Of a stretch of 64,000 bases of DNA, positions 34,443-43,613 are shown in pieces (within the stretch, counting starts at the first letter, position 1; the number at the start of each line of letters is the position of its first letter). The notes under the pieces were generated by a model. That model ran no database searches. It had not been told where the DNA came from and was given only the letters and a program-made list of their open reading frames with translations. Position numbers and translations under genes: made by a program. The stretch is from Gemmatimonadota bacterium. GTDB lineage: Bacteria > Gemmatimonadota > Gemmatimonadetes > Gemmatimonadales > Gemmatimonadaceae. Location of the stretch: positions 1 through 64,000 of the forward strand of contig JAQBPY010000246.1 of assembly GCA_028287285.1 (NCBI GenBank), read 5' to 3'.

Positions 34443-34469
34443 GCGCCAGGTCGCATGACCAGCCAGGCA

Positions 34470-35027
34470 TCAGACACCGCCGCCCAGTACCGAGAGGTAT
34501 GCCTTCCACGGTCCAACAGCGTCACCATATTGTTTTGCCATCACACGCGCGACCTGCACGATGTGACCAAGGTCGTGCGCCACCCATGTCGCAAGCAATT
34601 GACGCAGGCTGACTGCGCCAAACGCAGGATGCACACCTTCCAGCCCAAGCTGCATATCACTCAACTGCCATTCGGAGAGCAGCGCGAGATTGTCGCCGCG
34701 GAGCCGCTCGAATTCGTCGAGCAGCTCACCAAGCGATTTGCCCTCGCTCTCGCGAAACTGCGCAAAGCGGTCATACGGCGTGAAGCGCTTGTCGTCACCC
34801 TGGGCAAGAACGATCTGCGCACGTGGAATCCAATCGGCTCGCTCGCCATGGATGAGATGTCCAACGACGTCGTAGGGACTCCATGTGTCCGGGCCTTCCG
34901 TCGCACTCGTCCAGGCCACAGGCAGCCCGGACAACATCGTGCGCAACGTGTGCGGCGTTCGGGCGAGCATGGCGATGGCCTCGTCGATCCGGAAATCCAT
35001 GTGATGCCTGAGTGAGTAGGGTGTCAT
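34470..35027 (-). CDS. DinB family protein
   Basis: 185 residues forming a four-helix bundle. Metal-binding His triad candidates lie in DVVGHLIHGERADW (about 54-67) and ATWVAHDLGHIVQVARVM (about 145-160). DinB/YfiT-like proteins bind a divalent metal and include thiol-dependent S-transferases; this one is unassigned. Start at 35027 or MDFRIDE at 35000. The gap to ThuA is 18 bases and to the hydrolase 27, so these may be one transcript. Confidence 0.87.
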   Translation of the reverse strand: MTPYSLRHHMDFRIDEAIAMLARTPHTLRTMLSGLPVAWTSATEGPDTWSPYDVVGHLIHGERADWIPRAQIVLAQGDDKRFTPYDRFAQFRESEGKSLGELLDEFERLRGDNLALLSEWQLSDMQLGLEGVHPAFGAVSLRQLLATWVAHDLGHIVQVARVMAKQYGDAVGPWKAYLSVLGGGV

Positions 35028-35044
35028 GGCGCCCGCAATTGCAG

Positions 35045-35827
35045 TTACAGCCGGGCCATTGCCCAGAGAATTCCATTCTGGATGAGAGTGTACAACGTCG
35101 GCTTCGCATACTCATCCTTATTGTGCCCTAGCGCGATGTAGATCTCGCGCCCGCCGTCGAACGTCTGCCACCACGCCAGCGGCGTCGGATTCGGAAACGC
35201 ATCCACGCCACCCTTGACCGCATCGAGAAACTGCAGCTTTGTCCGGTCCGACACGAGAATGGGATGCAATCCCGGATTCAGGTGGTCCGTGAAGTAGAAC
35301 TCGTCCGTCCACTCGAATTCGGCCGGCAGGCCATTGGCCGCCACGTGCGACGAGTCCACGTTGCGGACGGTGAACGCCTGCTGTTTGGGATGCACGTTGA
35401 ACTTGCCGCCGAGTACCGACCAGAAGTACGGCCAGTCACGCTGTGAGCCGGAGGCGGAGTGGATGCCCACGAAGCCGCCGCCGCCCTGGATGTACTTCCT
35501 GAACGCATCCTTTTGCGGCTCGGTCGAAAACGCCTCGTTGTTGCTGTTCGAGAACACGAGCGCCGAGTACTGCTTGAGGTTCGCACCGGTGAAGACGGCA
35601 GGGTCGTCGGAAACGTCGACGCCGAATCCCTTCTCCGCACCCATCTTCCGGATCGCCGCAACGCTTGCAGCGATGTTGTCGTGAACGTAGCCCTTGCCGT
35701 CCGGCGTGAAATTGCGGGTGTAGACGAGCACCTTGCGCTGCGCGCCCGCGCGTTCGCCCGCCAATATCAGAACACATAGCGCATATGTGAACAGATGTGC
35801 ACAAACGATCCGGAATGACTTCGTCAT
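35045..35827 (-). CDS. Secreted ThuA domain protein (trehalose-utilisation family)
   Basis: 260 residues with a signal peptide (FRIVCAHLFTYALCVLILAGERAGAQ, cleavage near AGA-Q) and a ThuA class-I-amidotransferase-like fold. Landmarks: VLVYTRNF, KQYSALVFSNSN, FRKYIQGGGGFVGIHSAS, DWPYFWSVLGG, EWTDEFYF and AWWQTFDGGREIYIALGHNKDEY. Start 35827 has GAGGAG upstream. ThuA is linked to disaccharide oxidation and keto-sugar metabolism; the enzymatic role of secreted members is unproven. Divergent from the cytochrome-type gene at 35924. An operator-like sequence falls inside its signal-peptide codons. Confidence 0.9.
   Translation of the reverse strand: MTKSFRIVCAHLFTYALCVLILAGERAGAQRKVLVYTRNFTPDGKGYVHDNIAASVAAIRKMGAEKGFGVDVSDDPAVFTGANLKQYSALVFSNSNNEAFSTEPQKDAFRKYIQGGGGFVGIHSASGSQRDWPYFWSVLGGKFNVHPKQQAFTVRNVDSSHVAANGLPAEFEWTDEFYFTDHLNPGLHPILVSDRTKLQFLDAVKGGVDAFPNPTPLAWWQTFDGGREIYIALGHNKDEYAKPTLYTLIQNGILWAMARL
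35784..35805. promoter_or_regulatory. Regulon operator site 1 (thuA / cytochrome)
   Basis: TATGTGAACAGATGTGCACAAA fits the shared pattern G-n-ACA-nn-TGT-n-CA and is the closest match to site 2. It lies 22-43 bases inside the thuA reading frame and about 120 bases before the divergent cytochrome gene. Roadblock or dual control is possible. Confidence 0.55.
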
Positions 35828-35923
35828 GAATGCAGCTCCTCGGTGTGGGCCCTTCGCCGTACCACGACCAACATACCGCATCCTCCAATGGCCAGCGAGC
35901 GCCAAAGTGCGTATGCTAGGGGC

Positions 35924-38632
35924 GTGAAAACCCTCTCCTCGGCCACACTGTTCGCCACCGCTGCGCTCGTCATGGCAACGGGTATCGGTGCATCGCGCTT
36001 CGAGAATCCATTTGCCGACTTCGTCGAACCGGGATTCCCCTTCATCGTCTCCACCGTGGATGCCGGGAAGCTCGGCGCCGCATTTCCCCAGCGAAACCTC
36101 GCGGTGCGGTGCGTGATCCTGATGCTCGGCAACGACAGCTACGCGTGCTTCGACACCGATCTGCTGCGCGTCGCCGTCGCGTGGAAAGGTGACTTCGTGT
36201 CGCTCACGACAATGGCGCAGATCTCGTATCAGCAGGCCGGCAACAAGAACAACGCCATTCCACGCGTGCTCGGCAGCCCGATTGTCGCAACCGGCATCTA
36301 TCCCGGCTGGACGACAGCGGAGCCGGACTTTCGCGACCCGCGCCCGGCAGGTCCGAATCCCGCCGCCGTTGGACGCGGGCCCATCGCACCGGAGCAGGGG
36401 CGATGGAATGGCCTCACCGTGGCCGGAAAGGAAGCGGTGCTCGCATACACGGTCGCGGGCGTCGACATCCACGAGCAGGTGGGAAGTGTGACGTCTGCCG
36501 ACCAGGTGGGAATCACGCGTAGCTTCCAGACGAGTGCCCTTACGAAGCCGCTCACGCTGGTCGTCGCCGAGGTTACTGCCGGAGGCACCGTCCAAGCAGG
36601 CGGAAATACCGTGATGATCTCGTGGCATGATACGACGACTGCTGTTGGTGTCGCGGGCGCACCCACCGGCGCGCGTCTGCAGGTGGACTCCGGCCGCTTC
36701 ATCACGCTGCGCATTCCCGCGGGAGCGCCGGCGTCAGCGTTCCGTGTGGTGGCATGGCGCGGTGTGTCGAGCAGTCGTGGTGTAATGAATGCGATGCTCG
36801 CGGAGCCCCTGCACGTCGCCGACTTCGGGAAGCCCGGTGCGCCGCATTGGCCGGAAAGCGTGACCACGAAAGGGCAGACGTCGCCCGATTCCGCCGACTA
36901 TGTGTTGGATCGCCTCACGTTGCCGCTCGCGAATCCATGGCGACGCAACGTGCGTGTGGCCGACATCGATTTCTTTCGCGATGGACGTGCTGCTGTCGTC
37001 ACCTTTGAAGGCGACGTCTGGATCGTGTCGGGGATCGACCGCACGCTCCAGAAGATCGAATGGAAGCGCTTTGCGTCGGGACTCTATGAGCCGCTGAGCC
37101 TCAAAGTCGTGCGTGATACCATCCATGTATACGACCGGCAGGGAATCGTGAAGCTGCTCGACGTCAACGGCGACGGAGAAGCGGACGTCTACGAGAACTT
37201 CAGCAACCTGAGTCACCAGTCGGGCGAGTCACGCGAATTTCCGCTTGGCATGTCGGCAAAGCCCGGCGGCGGATTCTACCTGGCCATTGGCAGCGCGCTC
37301 GACCTCGGCCCGAAGACATCGCCCGCCGTGATGCAGGGCTTTCGCGCAGGCTCGAGCCAGAGCGGCACCATCCAGGAAATCTCGGCGGATGGTCGATCCA
37401 TTCGCACCTTTGCCACAGGTCTTCGCGAGCCGATCATCGGCACGGACCAGCGCACCGGCACCATCGCTGCGTCCGATCAACAGGGCAACTTCGTTCCGTC
37501 CACGCCAATCTTCCTCGTGCGTGACGGCGGCTACTATGGCGTTCCCGCCTCGGCGCACACGTCCACTCCGCCCGCGCCGGAGTTGCCGCTCGTCTGGATT
37601 CCGCACGAGGTCGATCAATCCGGAGCGGGCGAAGTCTGGGTACCAGGCGAGAAAATGGGTTTCGGCGGTGATGCGCTCGTGCATCTCTCGTATGGACGGC
37701 CCGGTCCCTTTCGTGTCTATATCGACAGCACCCCAAGTGCGGTGCAGGGCGCGCTCATCGCACTGCCAGGCGGCTATCGTGCACCCACGTTGAAAGGTCG
37801 CGTTGGTGTTACGGACGGGCAGCTCTATCTGGCAGGCTTCAGCGTGTGGGGATCAAAGGCGACGGAAGTCTCGAGCCTTGTGCGGCTTCGGTATACAGGT
37901 CGTCCGAGCACACTGCCACTAGCGGTGCATTCAGGGCTGCAGGGCATTCTCGTGCGCTTCGCCACGCCGCTCGATGCGGCCGCGGCGGCAGATCCGGCGC
38001 ACTATGATCTCCAGCGCTGGAATTATGTGCGGAGCGCTGAATATGGATCGGGCCACTTCAAGCTCGATGGCAAGCCTGGGCAGGAGACGTTGCCGTTGCA
38101 GGCGCACCTCTCGCAGGATGGCCGCACGGTGCTGCTCGTCGTTTCCGAGATGAAGCCGGTGATGCAGATGCAGCTTGGCTACACCCTCAAGAGCCGAGCT
38201 GGGGCCGTGCTGCGCGATACGCTGTATCTCACCGTGCACGCGATTGACTCGCTCAACCTTGCCCGTGCGGGCTTTGGTGCGCTCGACTGGCGCGCGGACC
38301 TGCGCAGTGCAACGTCAAAACCAATGGTCGTGGCGAAGGCGGCGTCCGGTGCCACACTCTACAGGGAAAAGGGGTGCGTCGGGTGCCACTCCCTTGACGG
38401 GACGCTGGCCGGCAAGACGGGGCCGTCCTTCAAGGGAGTGTACGGATCAGTTGTAACGCTCACCACCGGCGCTGTGCGTAAGGCAGACGAGGCGTATCTG
38501 CGCCGGTCGATGCTCGACCCGGCGCGCGAGATCGTGCGGGGGTTCGAGCCAGGTATGCCCTCGTATCGTGGCGTGCTCACCGATGCGGAGATCGAATCGT
38601 TGGTACGATACATCAAGACGCTGGGCCGATAA
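35924..38632 (+). CDS. Secreted DUF6797-type protein with C-terminal cytochrome c domain
   Basis: 902 residues from GTG at 35924, placed there because VKTLSSATLFATAALVMATGIGA is a good signal peptide; ATG at 35888 is an alternative. Residues about 20-320 resemble the DUF6797 module. Residues 320-640 look like a beta-propeller (LLDVNGDGEADVYENF, RDGGYYGVPA, TPIFLV). Then come an Ig-like part and a cytochrome c fold with CVGCHS (about 816) and a distal Met in EPGMPSYRG (about 866). Likely a periplasmic sugar dehydrogenase or electron-transfer protein. Its pairing with ThuA recurs in Planctomycetes and relatives. Confidence 0.85.
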   Translation: MKTLSSATLFATAALVMATGIGASRFENPFADFVEPGFPFIVSTVDAGKLGAAFPQRNLAVRCVILMLGNDSYACFDTDLLRVAVAWKGDFVSLTTMAQISYQQAGNKNNAIPRVLGSPIVATGIYPGWTTAEPDFRDPRPAGPNPAAVGRGPIAPEQGRWNGLTVAGKEAVLAYTVAGVDIHEQVGSVTSADQVGITRSFQTSALTKPLTLVVAEVTAGGTVQAGGNTVMISWHDTTTAVGVAGAPTGARLQVDSGRFITLRIPAGAPASAFRVVAWRGVSSSRGVMNAMLAEPLHVADFGKPGAPHWPESVTTKGQTSPDSADYVLDRLTLPLANPWRRNVRVADIDFFRDGRAAVVTFEGDVWIVSGIDRTLQKIEWKRFASGLYEPLSLKVVRDTIHVYDRQGIVKLLDVNGDGEADVYENFSNLSHQSGESREFPLGMSAKPGGGFYLAIGSALDLGPKTSPAVMQGFRAGSSQSGTIQEISADGRSIRTFATGLREPIIGTDQRTGTIAASDQQGNFVPSTPIFLVRDGGYYGVPASAHTSTPPAPELPLVWIPHEVDQSGAGEVWVPGEKMGFGGDALVHLSYGRPGPFRVYIDSTPSAVQGALIALPGGYRAPTLKGRVGVTDGQLYLAGFSVWGSKATEVSSLVRLRYTGRPSTLPLAVHSGLQGILVRFATPLDAAAAADPAHYDLQRWNYVRSAEYGSGHFKLDGKPGQETLPLQAHLSQDGRTVLLVVSEMKPVMQMQLGYTLKSRAGAVLRDTLYLTVHAIDSLNLARAGFGALDWRADLRSATSKPMVVAKAASGATLYREKGCVGCHSLDGTLAGKTGPSFKGVYGSVVTLTTGAVRKADEAYLRRSMLDPAREIVRGFEPGMPSYRGVLTDAEIESLVRYIKTLGR

Positions 38633-38658
38633 CAACACAAGCAAGGACCTGCTTCTCT

Positions 38659-40185
38659 CTACCGCAGCTCCAACACCACGACAGACTTGGGCGGCAGCGT
38701 GATGCTCAACGCGTTGCCGGTAAGCTTTGCACCGCTGAATGCAACAGGATGAATGGCATTCGGCGCCTCGAAGGAATTGAATGTCGTCATCCTGTCCGAC
38801 GTCAGCACCCGCCCCGTGACCGACGATACCGCATGCCCGCGCACGGATGCATTGATCGTGCGCGGCTGGTTCGGGTCGAGATTGGTGAGCGTGATGTGGA
38901 TCTTGCCGGATGCATCGCGCGAGGCACTTCCACTCACCGCCGGCATCGTGCGATCACCAAACGTATACCTGCCCGCATCGAGTGTCATGGGCAGCATCAC
39001 GGCATCGTGATGCACGGTGTACATCTCGTACACATGGTAGGTGGGGGTCATGAGCAGCTTGTCGCCTTGGGTGAGAATCATTGCCTGAAGCACGTTCACC
39101 GTCTGCGCGATATTCGCCATTTTCACACGATCGGCGTGCTGGTTGAACGTGTTGAGCGACACCGCAGCGACGAGCGCATCGCGCAGTGAATTCTGCTGGT
39201 AAAGAAAGCTCGGATTGCTGCCAGGCTCGCCCTGATGCCAGGTACCCCATTCGCCAACAACGAGCCACACCCGCTTCTGCGGATCGTACCGGTCCATGAT
39301 CGTCGAATGGCGCGCGATGAGTGCGTCGAACTGGGTGGCCTTCTGCAACAGCTCCGCCCATTCTGCTTCGCCGAACTGCGTGGCATTGCCCTTTTGTGCC
39401 CACGTGCCGGTGAGCATGTAGTGATGCAGGTCAAGTCCATCGATCATGCGGCCTGCATCGCGCATCATCACTTCGGTCCAGTTGTAATTATCGTCGCTGG
39501 GCCCGGTGGCAATACGAAATGGACGAACACGCCCATAGCCGGGAAGAAAGCCGGCGTAGCGCTTGAACTCGTCTGCGTAATACTCGGGGCGCATGTTACC
39601 GCCGCAGCCCCAACTCTCGTTGCCGACGCCCCAGAAGCGAACGTTCCAGGGCTCGGGATGCCCATTCGCGGCGCGCTGTTTCGCCATGGGACTGCCGCCG
39701 GGCTGGTTGATGTATTCCCACCACTCGGACATTTCCTGCACGGTGCCGCTGCCAAGATTTCCCACGACGAACGGCTCGGTGCCGAGCTTCTGAGTGAGGT
39801 CGAGGAACTCGTGCGTGCCTACGGCGTTGTCCTCGGTGACACCGCCCCAGTTGTTGTTCACGAGCGTGGGCCGCCTGGCTTTGTCACCGATGCCGTCTTT
39901 CCAGTGGTAGTAGTCGGCGAAACACCCACCGGGCCAGCGCACATTGGGAATCTTGATGGCACGCAGTGCCTGCACCACGTCGTCGCGAATCTGCCACGAC
40001 CCATCGCTCTTCTTCATCCAGATCCCATCATAGATCCCTCGGCCAAGATGCTCGGCGAAGTGTCCATAAATGTGGCGGCTGATCGTATCTCGGCCCTGGT
40101 CCGCGTTGATGATGAGCGTCTGTGTCGCCTGCGCAGAGGCCGCGGTGGAAAACACCAGGAGTGCAATGAGAAACCGTACGCGCAT
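38659..40185 (-). CDS. Secreted alpha-L-arabinofuranosidase, GH51
   Basis: 508 residues with signal peptide FLIALLVFSTAASAQ. GH51 landmarks: NVRWPGGCFADYYHWKDGIG, FWGVGNESWGCGGNM (acid/base Glu, about 188), DLHHYMLTGTW and WLVVGEWGTWHQGE (nucleophile Glu, about 310). It removes terminal L-arabinofuranose from arabinan, arabinoxylan or pectin side chains. Start at 40185 is chosen; the longer frame reads through a 15-bp tandem repeat. It is in the same direction as, and 61 bases downstream of, the furanose ABC importer operon. Confidence 0.93.
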   Translation of the reverse strand: MRVRFLIALLVFSTAASAQATQTLIINADQGRDTISRHIYGHFAEHLGRGIYDGIWMKKSDGSWQIRDDVVQALRAIKIPNVRWPGGCFADYYHWKDGIGDKARRPTLVNNNWGGVTEDNAVGTHEFLDLTQKLGTEPFVVGNLGSGTVQEMSEWWEYINQPGGSPMAKQRAANGHPEPWNVRFWGVGNESWGCGGNMRPEYYADEFKRYAGFLPGYGRVRPFRIATGPSDDNYNWTEVMMRDAGRMIDGLDLHHYMLTGTWAQKGNATQFGEAEWAELLQKATQFDALIARHSTIMDRYDPQKRVWLVVGEWGTWHQGEPGSNPSFLYQQNSLRDALVAAVSLNTFNQHADRVKMANIAQTVNVLQAMILTQGDKLLMTPTYHVYEMYTVHHDAVMLPMTLDAGRYTFGDRTMPAVSGSASRDASGKIHITLTNLDPNQPRTINASVRGHAVSSVTGRVLTSDRMTTFNSFEAPNAIHPVAFSGAKLTGNALSITLPPKSVVVLELR

Positions 40186-40193
40186 GGCGAGCC

Positions 40194-40223
40194 TTGTGGT
40201 GTTGATGTTTGTGGTGTTGATGT
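40194..40223. repeat. 15-bp tandem duplication (TTGTGGTGTTGATGT)
   Basis: Two exact copies plus a partial third, directly upstream of the GH51 start at 40185. It would encode TNINTTNINTT if the longer start were used, so it is probably leader sequence. A degraded TCGTCCTTCGC-type repeat follows at 40226-40252. Confidence 0.7.
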
Positions 40224-40245
40224 TTGTTGTCGTCCTTCGCATTGC

Positions 40246-41160
40246 TCAGGACGGCAGGGTAGCGGGACGAATATGACTCTGTACTACAACCACGACGAGA
40301 AGAAATGAGCCGCGCAACACCCACTGCCACCACGGACTGATGGTGCCGTCAAGGTTGAAGAGATTGAAGATGACGCCAAGCAGCAGGACGCCAACGAGAG
40401 TCCGCCAAACACCGCCCTCGCCGCCGGTAAGCAGCGTGCCTCCCACCACCACCGACGCAATCGCATCGAGCTCCCAGCCTGTGGCGGCAACCGGCAGGCC
40501 GGCACCGAGACGCGCGGCAAGCATCACACCGGCAACTCCGGCGAGCCCGCCGCTCAACGCATACGTCCCGATCACGATGCGATCCGTACGCAACCCCATC
40601 AGCCGGGCGACGTCCTCGTCATTGCCAACCGCATAAACGTACCGGCCGAACCTGGTATGGCGAAGCACGGTCCATCCGCCAGCGTATAGAATCAGCAGCA
40701 GGACGACGGGCGCAATTCCTCGGCCCAGCCAGCCCAATCCGTCACCACTGATGTTCACGCTCTGCTCGTGCGTAACAGCAAGCGCCGCGGCACGCGCGGC
40801 GATGAGCATGGCAAGCGTAGTGATGAACGGTTGAATGCGCGCCTTGGTGATCAGCAAGCCGTTGATCACGCCAAGCAGGCTCGCCACAAGAATGCCACCC
40901 AGTACCCCGAGCAGTGCGTTGTGCGGCGCAAGCATCGCCGCCGCAACACCCGCTACCGCAACGAGCGCGCCCACTGACAGATCGATTCCCCCACCCAGTA
41001 TGACAAAAGTCATCCCGAGCGCGACGACGCCCAGCATGCTGTTCTGCCGCAGGATGTTCGACAGGTTTTCGACCGTGAGAAACGACTCGTAGCGCGCGAC
41101 ACCGACAATGCACACGACCACGAGCGCGACGAATGCGCCGTTGTGTCTCAGGAACTTCAT
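40246..41160 (-). CDS. yjfF: Sugar ABC transporter permease (YjfF-like)
   Basis: 304 residues, eight or more spans, ribose/galactofuranose permease family (RbsC type): LGMTFVILGGGIDLSVGALVAV near residue 50, GVINGLLITKARIQPFITTLAML, YAVGNDEDVARLMG and a GGTLLTGGEGGVW motif. Start at 41160 overlaps the previous permease stop in ATGA; the longer start is antisense noise. It is the last gene of SBP-ATPase-permease-permease, the ytfQRT-yjfF order, and probably forms a heterodimeric pore with the YtfT-like protein. Confidence 0.85.
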   Translation of the reverse strand: MKFLRHNGAFVALVVVCIVGVARYESFLTVENLSNILRQNSMLGVVALGMTFVILGGGIDLSVGALVAVAGVAAAMLAPHNALLGVLGGILVASLLGVINGLLITKARIQPFITTLAMLIAARAAALAVTHEQSVNISGDGLGWLGRGIAPVVLLLILYAGGWTVLRHTRFGRYVYAVGNDEDVARLMGLRTDRIVIGTYALSGGLAGVAGVMLAARLGAGLPVAATGWELDAIASVVVGGTLLTGGEGGVWRTLVGVLLLGVIFNLFNLDGTISPWWQWVLRGSFLLVVVVVQSHIRPATLPS

Positions 41161-42089
41161 GCCCGTGCCGGCCGCTGGAGAAAAACCGCCACCAGAATGA
41201 TGACGGCCTTGATCGCCAGTGACCACGCATACGGCACGAGCAGCATATTCAGGCTCGTGGCGATGACCTGCATGAGCAACGCACCAACCACCGTGCCCGC
41301 TACCGTCGCACGACCGCCGGAAAGTGCCGTACCTCCAACCACCACCGCCGCAATGGCGTCGAGCTCCATGTTCTGGCCAATCTTGGCCGCGTCACTCGCG
41401 CCAAGCCGTGCAGCCATGATGAGCCCAGCCACGGCGGCAAGAAATGCGCTTGCCGCATACACCGTCACGAGCGTACGCCGCACAGGAACACCCGACAGTC
41501 GCGCTGCCCGCGCATTCCCTCCTGCTGCCAGCACATATCGCCCAATGGTCATGGCGCGCAGCGCGAACATGGCGAGGGCTGTAGCTACGAGCGCGAGGAG
41601 CACCGGTACCGGAACTGCGGCAAAAGACCCTCGCCCAATCTCGAGAAACGCCGCATTCGACACGGTCATCAGCTCACCATTGTTGCTGATGATCTGCGCC
41701 AACCCTCGTCCACCAATGAGCGTGGCAAGGGTAACGACGATGGGCTGGACACGCAGCGACGCGATCATGCTGCCGTTCAGCACACCAATCAGCGCAGCAC
41801 CAACAAGTGCCGCGCCGACGGCAATCACGACGCCGCGCTCCATCAGCACCGCTGCGATCGCGGCGCCGATGGCCATCACCGACCCGACCGATAGATCGAC
41901 CCCGCCGGTCGCAATGACGAATGTCATCCCGAGTGCGACGATCAACACAGGCGCCAACTGGAGCAAAATATTCCAGAGGTTGCTCACCGTCGCGAAGTGC
42001 GGCGTAAAGAGCGAATTCAGCAGCACCAACACAACGAGCACGGCAAGCGCCGCATACTCGCGACTGAGCGCCACACGTCGCAGATTCAC
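41157..42089 (-). CDS. ytfT: Sugar ABC transporter permease (YtfT-like)
   Basis: 310 residues, integral membrane, RbsC type: LGMTFVIATGGVDLSVGSVMAIGA, GVLNGSMIASLRVQPIVVTLATL, GRYVLAAGGNARAARLSGV and VVGGTALSGGRATV. Start ATG 42089 overlaps the ATPase stop by four bases. Its partner permease follows with another ATGA overlap. Substrate is inferred from the binding protein as a furanose sugar. Confidence 0.86.
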   Translation of the reverse strand: MNLRRVALSREYAALAVLVVLVLLNSLFTPHFATVSNLWNILLQLAPVLIVALGMTFVIATGGVDLSVGSVMAIGAAIAAVLMERGVVIAVGAALVGAALIGVLNGSMIASLRVQPIVVTLATLIGGRGLAQIISNNGELMTVSNAAFLEIGRGSFAAVPVPVLLALVATALAMFALRAMTIGRYVLAAGGNARAARLSGVPVRRTLVTVYAASAFLAAVAGLIMAARLGASDAAKIGQNMELDAIAAVVVGGTALSGGRATVAGTVVGALLMQVIATSLNMLLVPYAWSLAIKAVIILVAVFLQRPARA

Positions 42090-43612
42090 AATGCAGTCTC
42101 CGCCATCGCGTGAACGATTGCGTGCTCCGATACTCCATCGCCTTGCAGCTCCGCGACAGTCCGCCCGTCACGCAGCACGACCACCCGCGAGCATCCTTCA
42201 ACCAACTCCTCGAGCTCCGACGAGATCATCAGCACGCCAAGCCCCGACTCGGCAAGCTCGTTCACGAGCCGCTGGATCTCGCCTCGCGCACCAATGTCGA
42301 TGCCACGTGTGGGCTCGTCGAGAATGAGAAGCTCCGGATCGGTGCAGAGCCAGCGTGCAAGCAACACCTTCTGCTGGTTGCCACCGGAGAGCTCCCGGAT
42401 ATTCTGGTCCGCGCTCGATGCCCTGATTCCCAGGCGACTCATGTAGCGATCGACGATTGCCATCTGCCGTACACGCGAGACGATTCCGAACTTCGTGAAC
42501 AGCGGAAGCGCCGCGAGTGTAAGATTCTCGCGAACGGAAAGCTCCGGGATGATGCCGTCGGCCTTACGGTCTTCGCTCACGAATCCAATGCCCGCGCGCA
42601 TGGCATCACGTGGTGAGCCGGGAGCATAAGGAGCCCCATTCATGAACATGCTGCCCGCCGTGCTCTTCGCCGTACCAAAAAGCACTTGTGCCGTTTCACT
42701 GCGGCCGGAGCCGAGCAAGCCGGCAACACCGACAATCTCGCCCTTTTGTACGTCCAGCGATACGTCTCTTAGCCGTGGCGCGAAGGCAATGGAACGGGCG
42801 CGCAGCAAGGGCTCCACGTTCGCAGCGGCAGCATGCCGCCCACCAAACGCCGTCGCACCAAGCCGCAGCGCCTCGCGCGACTTGCCGAGCATGAGGCAGA
42901 TGAGATCGATGCGCTCGAGACCGTCGAGCGAACGTGTGGCCACGAGCTTTCCGTCGCGCAACACGGTGACCCGATCGCACACCGTGTAGATCTCGTCGAG
43001 CCGGTGGCTGATGTAGACGATCGATGTTCCACGCGCCCTGAGCCGCGCAATCAGGTCAAAGAGAATCACCACCTCACGCTCGGCCAGTGAGCTCGTGGGC
43101 TCATCGAGCACCAGAAGGCTGGCGCCGAGCGATACACCGCGCGCAATGGCGACCATCTGCTGTCTGGCGACACTGATATGGGAGAGCGTCGCGGCAGGAT
43201 CGATGTCGAGACCAAGGTCATCGAGCAGGACGCGCGCATCGTGCATCATCGTCCGCCAATCGACCAGCCCCCATCGGAGCGGCTCCCGCCCGAGAAAGAG
43301 ATTCTCGGCAACGGTCCGCATGCCAAGCAGGTGGACCTCCTGGTGGACCGCACAGATGCCCGCGGCCTGCGCCTCGGCGGGCGTCTGAAAATTCACCGCG
43401 GCACCATCGAGAAACATCTCGCCATCATCCCGGCGATATGCACCCGTCATGATCTTCACGAGCGTCGATTTGCCCGCGCCGTTCTCGCCTACCAGTGCAT
43501 GCACTTCGCCGCGCCGGAAGCTGACGTCGACACGGTCGAGCGCGGTGACCGCGCCGAACCGCCTCGTGATTCCCTCCAGCCGAAGCAGCGAAGGAGGGGC
43601 GACGTCCGCCAC
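42086..43612 (-). CDS. ytfR: Sugar ABC transporter ATPase, two-domain (YtfR-like)
   Basis: 508 residues with two nucleotide-binding domains as in RbsA/MglA. NBD1: GENGAGKST (about 35), VARQQMVAIARG (about 140), LLVLDEPTSS. NBD2: degenerate Walker A GLLGSGRSE (about 287), LSGGNQQKVLLAR (about 400), LLILDEPTRGID. Start GTG at 43612 comes one base after the binding-protein stop; upstream frame has no similarity. It drives import of the sugar through the YtfT/YjfF pore. Confidence 0.92.
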   Translation of the reverse strand: MADVAPPSLLRLEGITRRFGAVTALDRVDVSFRRGEVHALVGENGAGKSTLVKIMTGAYRRDDGEMFLDGAAVNFQTPAEAQAAGICAVHQEVHLLGMRTVAENLFLGREPLRWGLVDWRTMMHDARVLLDDLGLDIDPAATLSHISVARQQMVAIARGVSLGASLLVLDEPTSSLAEREVVILFDLIARLRARGTSIVYISHRLDEIYTVCDRVTVLRDGKLVATRSLDGLERIDLICLMLGKSREALRLGATAFGGRHAAAANVEPLLRARSIAFAPRLRDVSLDVQKGEIVGVAGLLGSGRSETAQVLFGTAKSTAGSMFMNGAPYAPGSPRDAMRAGIGFVSEDRKADGIIPELSVRENLTLAALPLFTKFGIVSRVRQMAIVDRYMSRLGIRASSADQNIRELSGGNQQKVLLARWLCTDPELLILDEPTRGIDIGARGEIQRLVNELAESGLGVLMISSELEELVEGCSRVVVLRDGRTVAELQGDGVSEHAIVHAMAETAL

Positions 43613-43613
43613 G

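Noticed and set aside
35828-36628. Long N-terminal extension of ThuA
   Set aside because: Antisense to the cytochrome-type gene; a signal peptide and ribosome site place the start at 35827.
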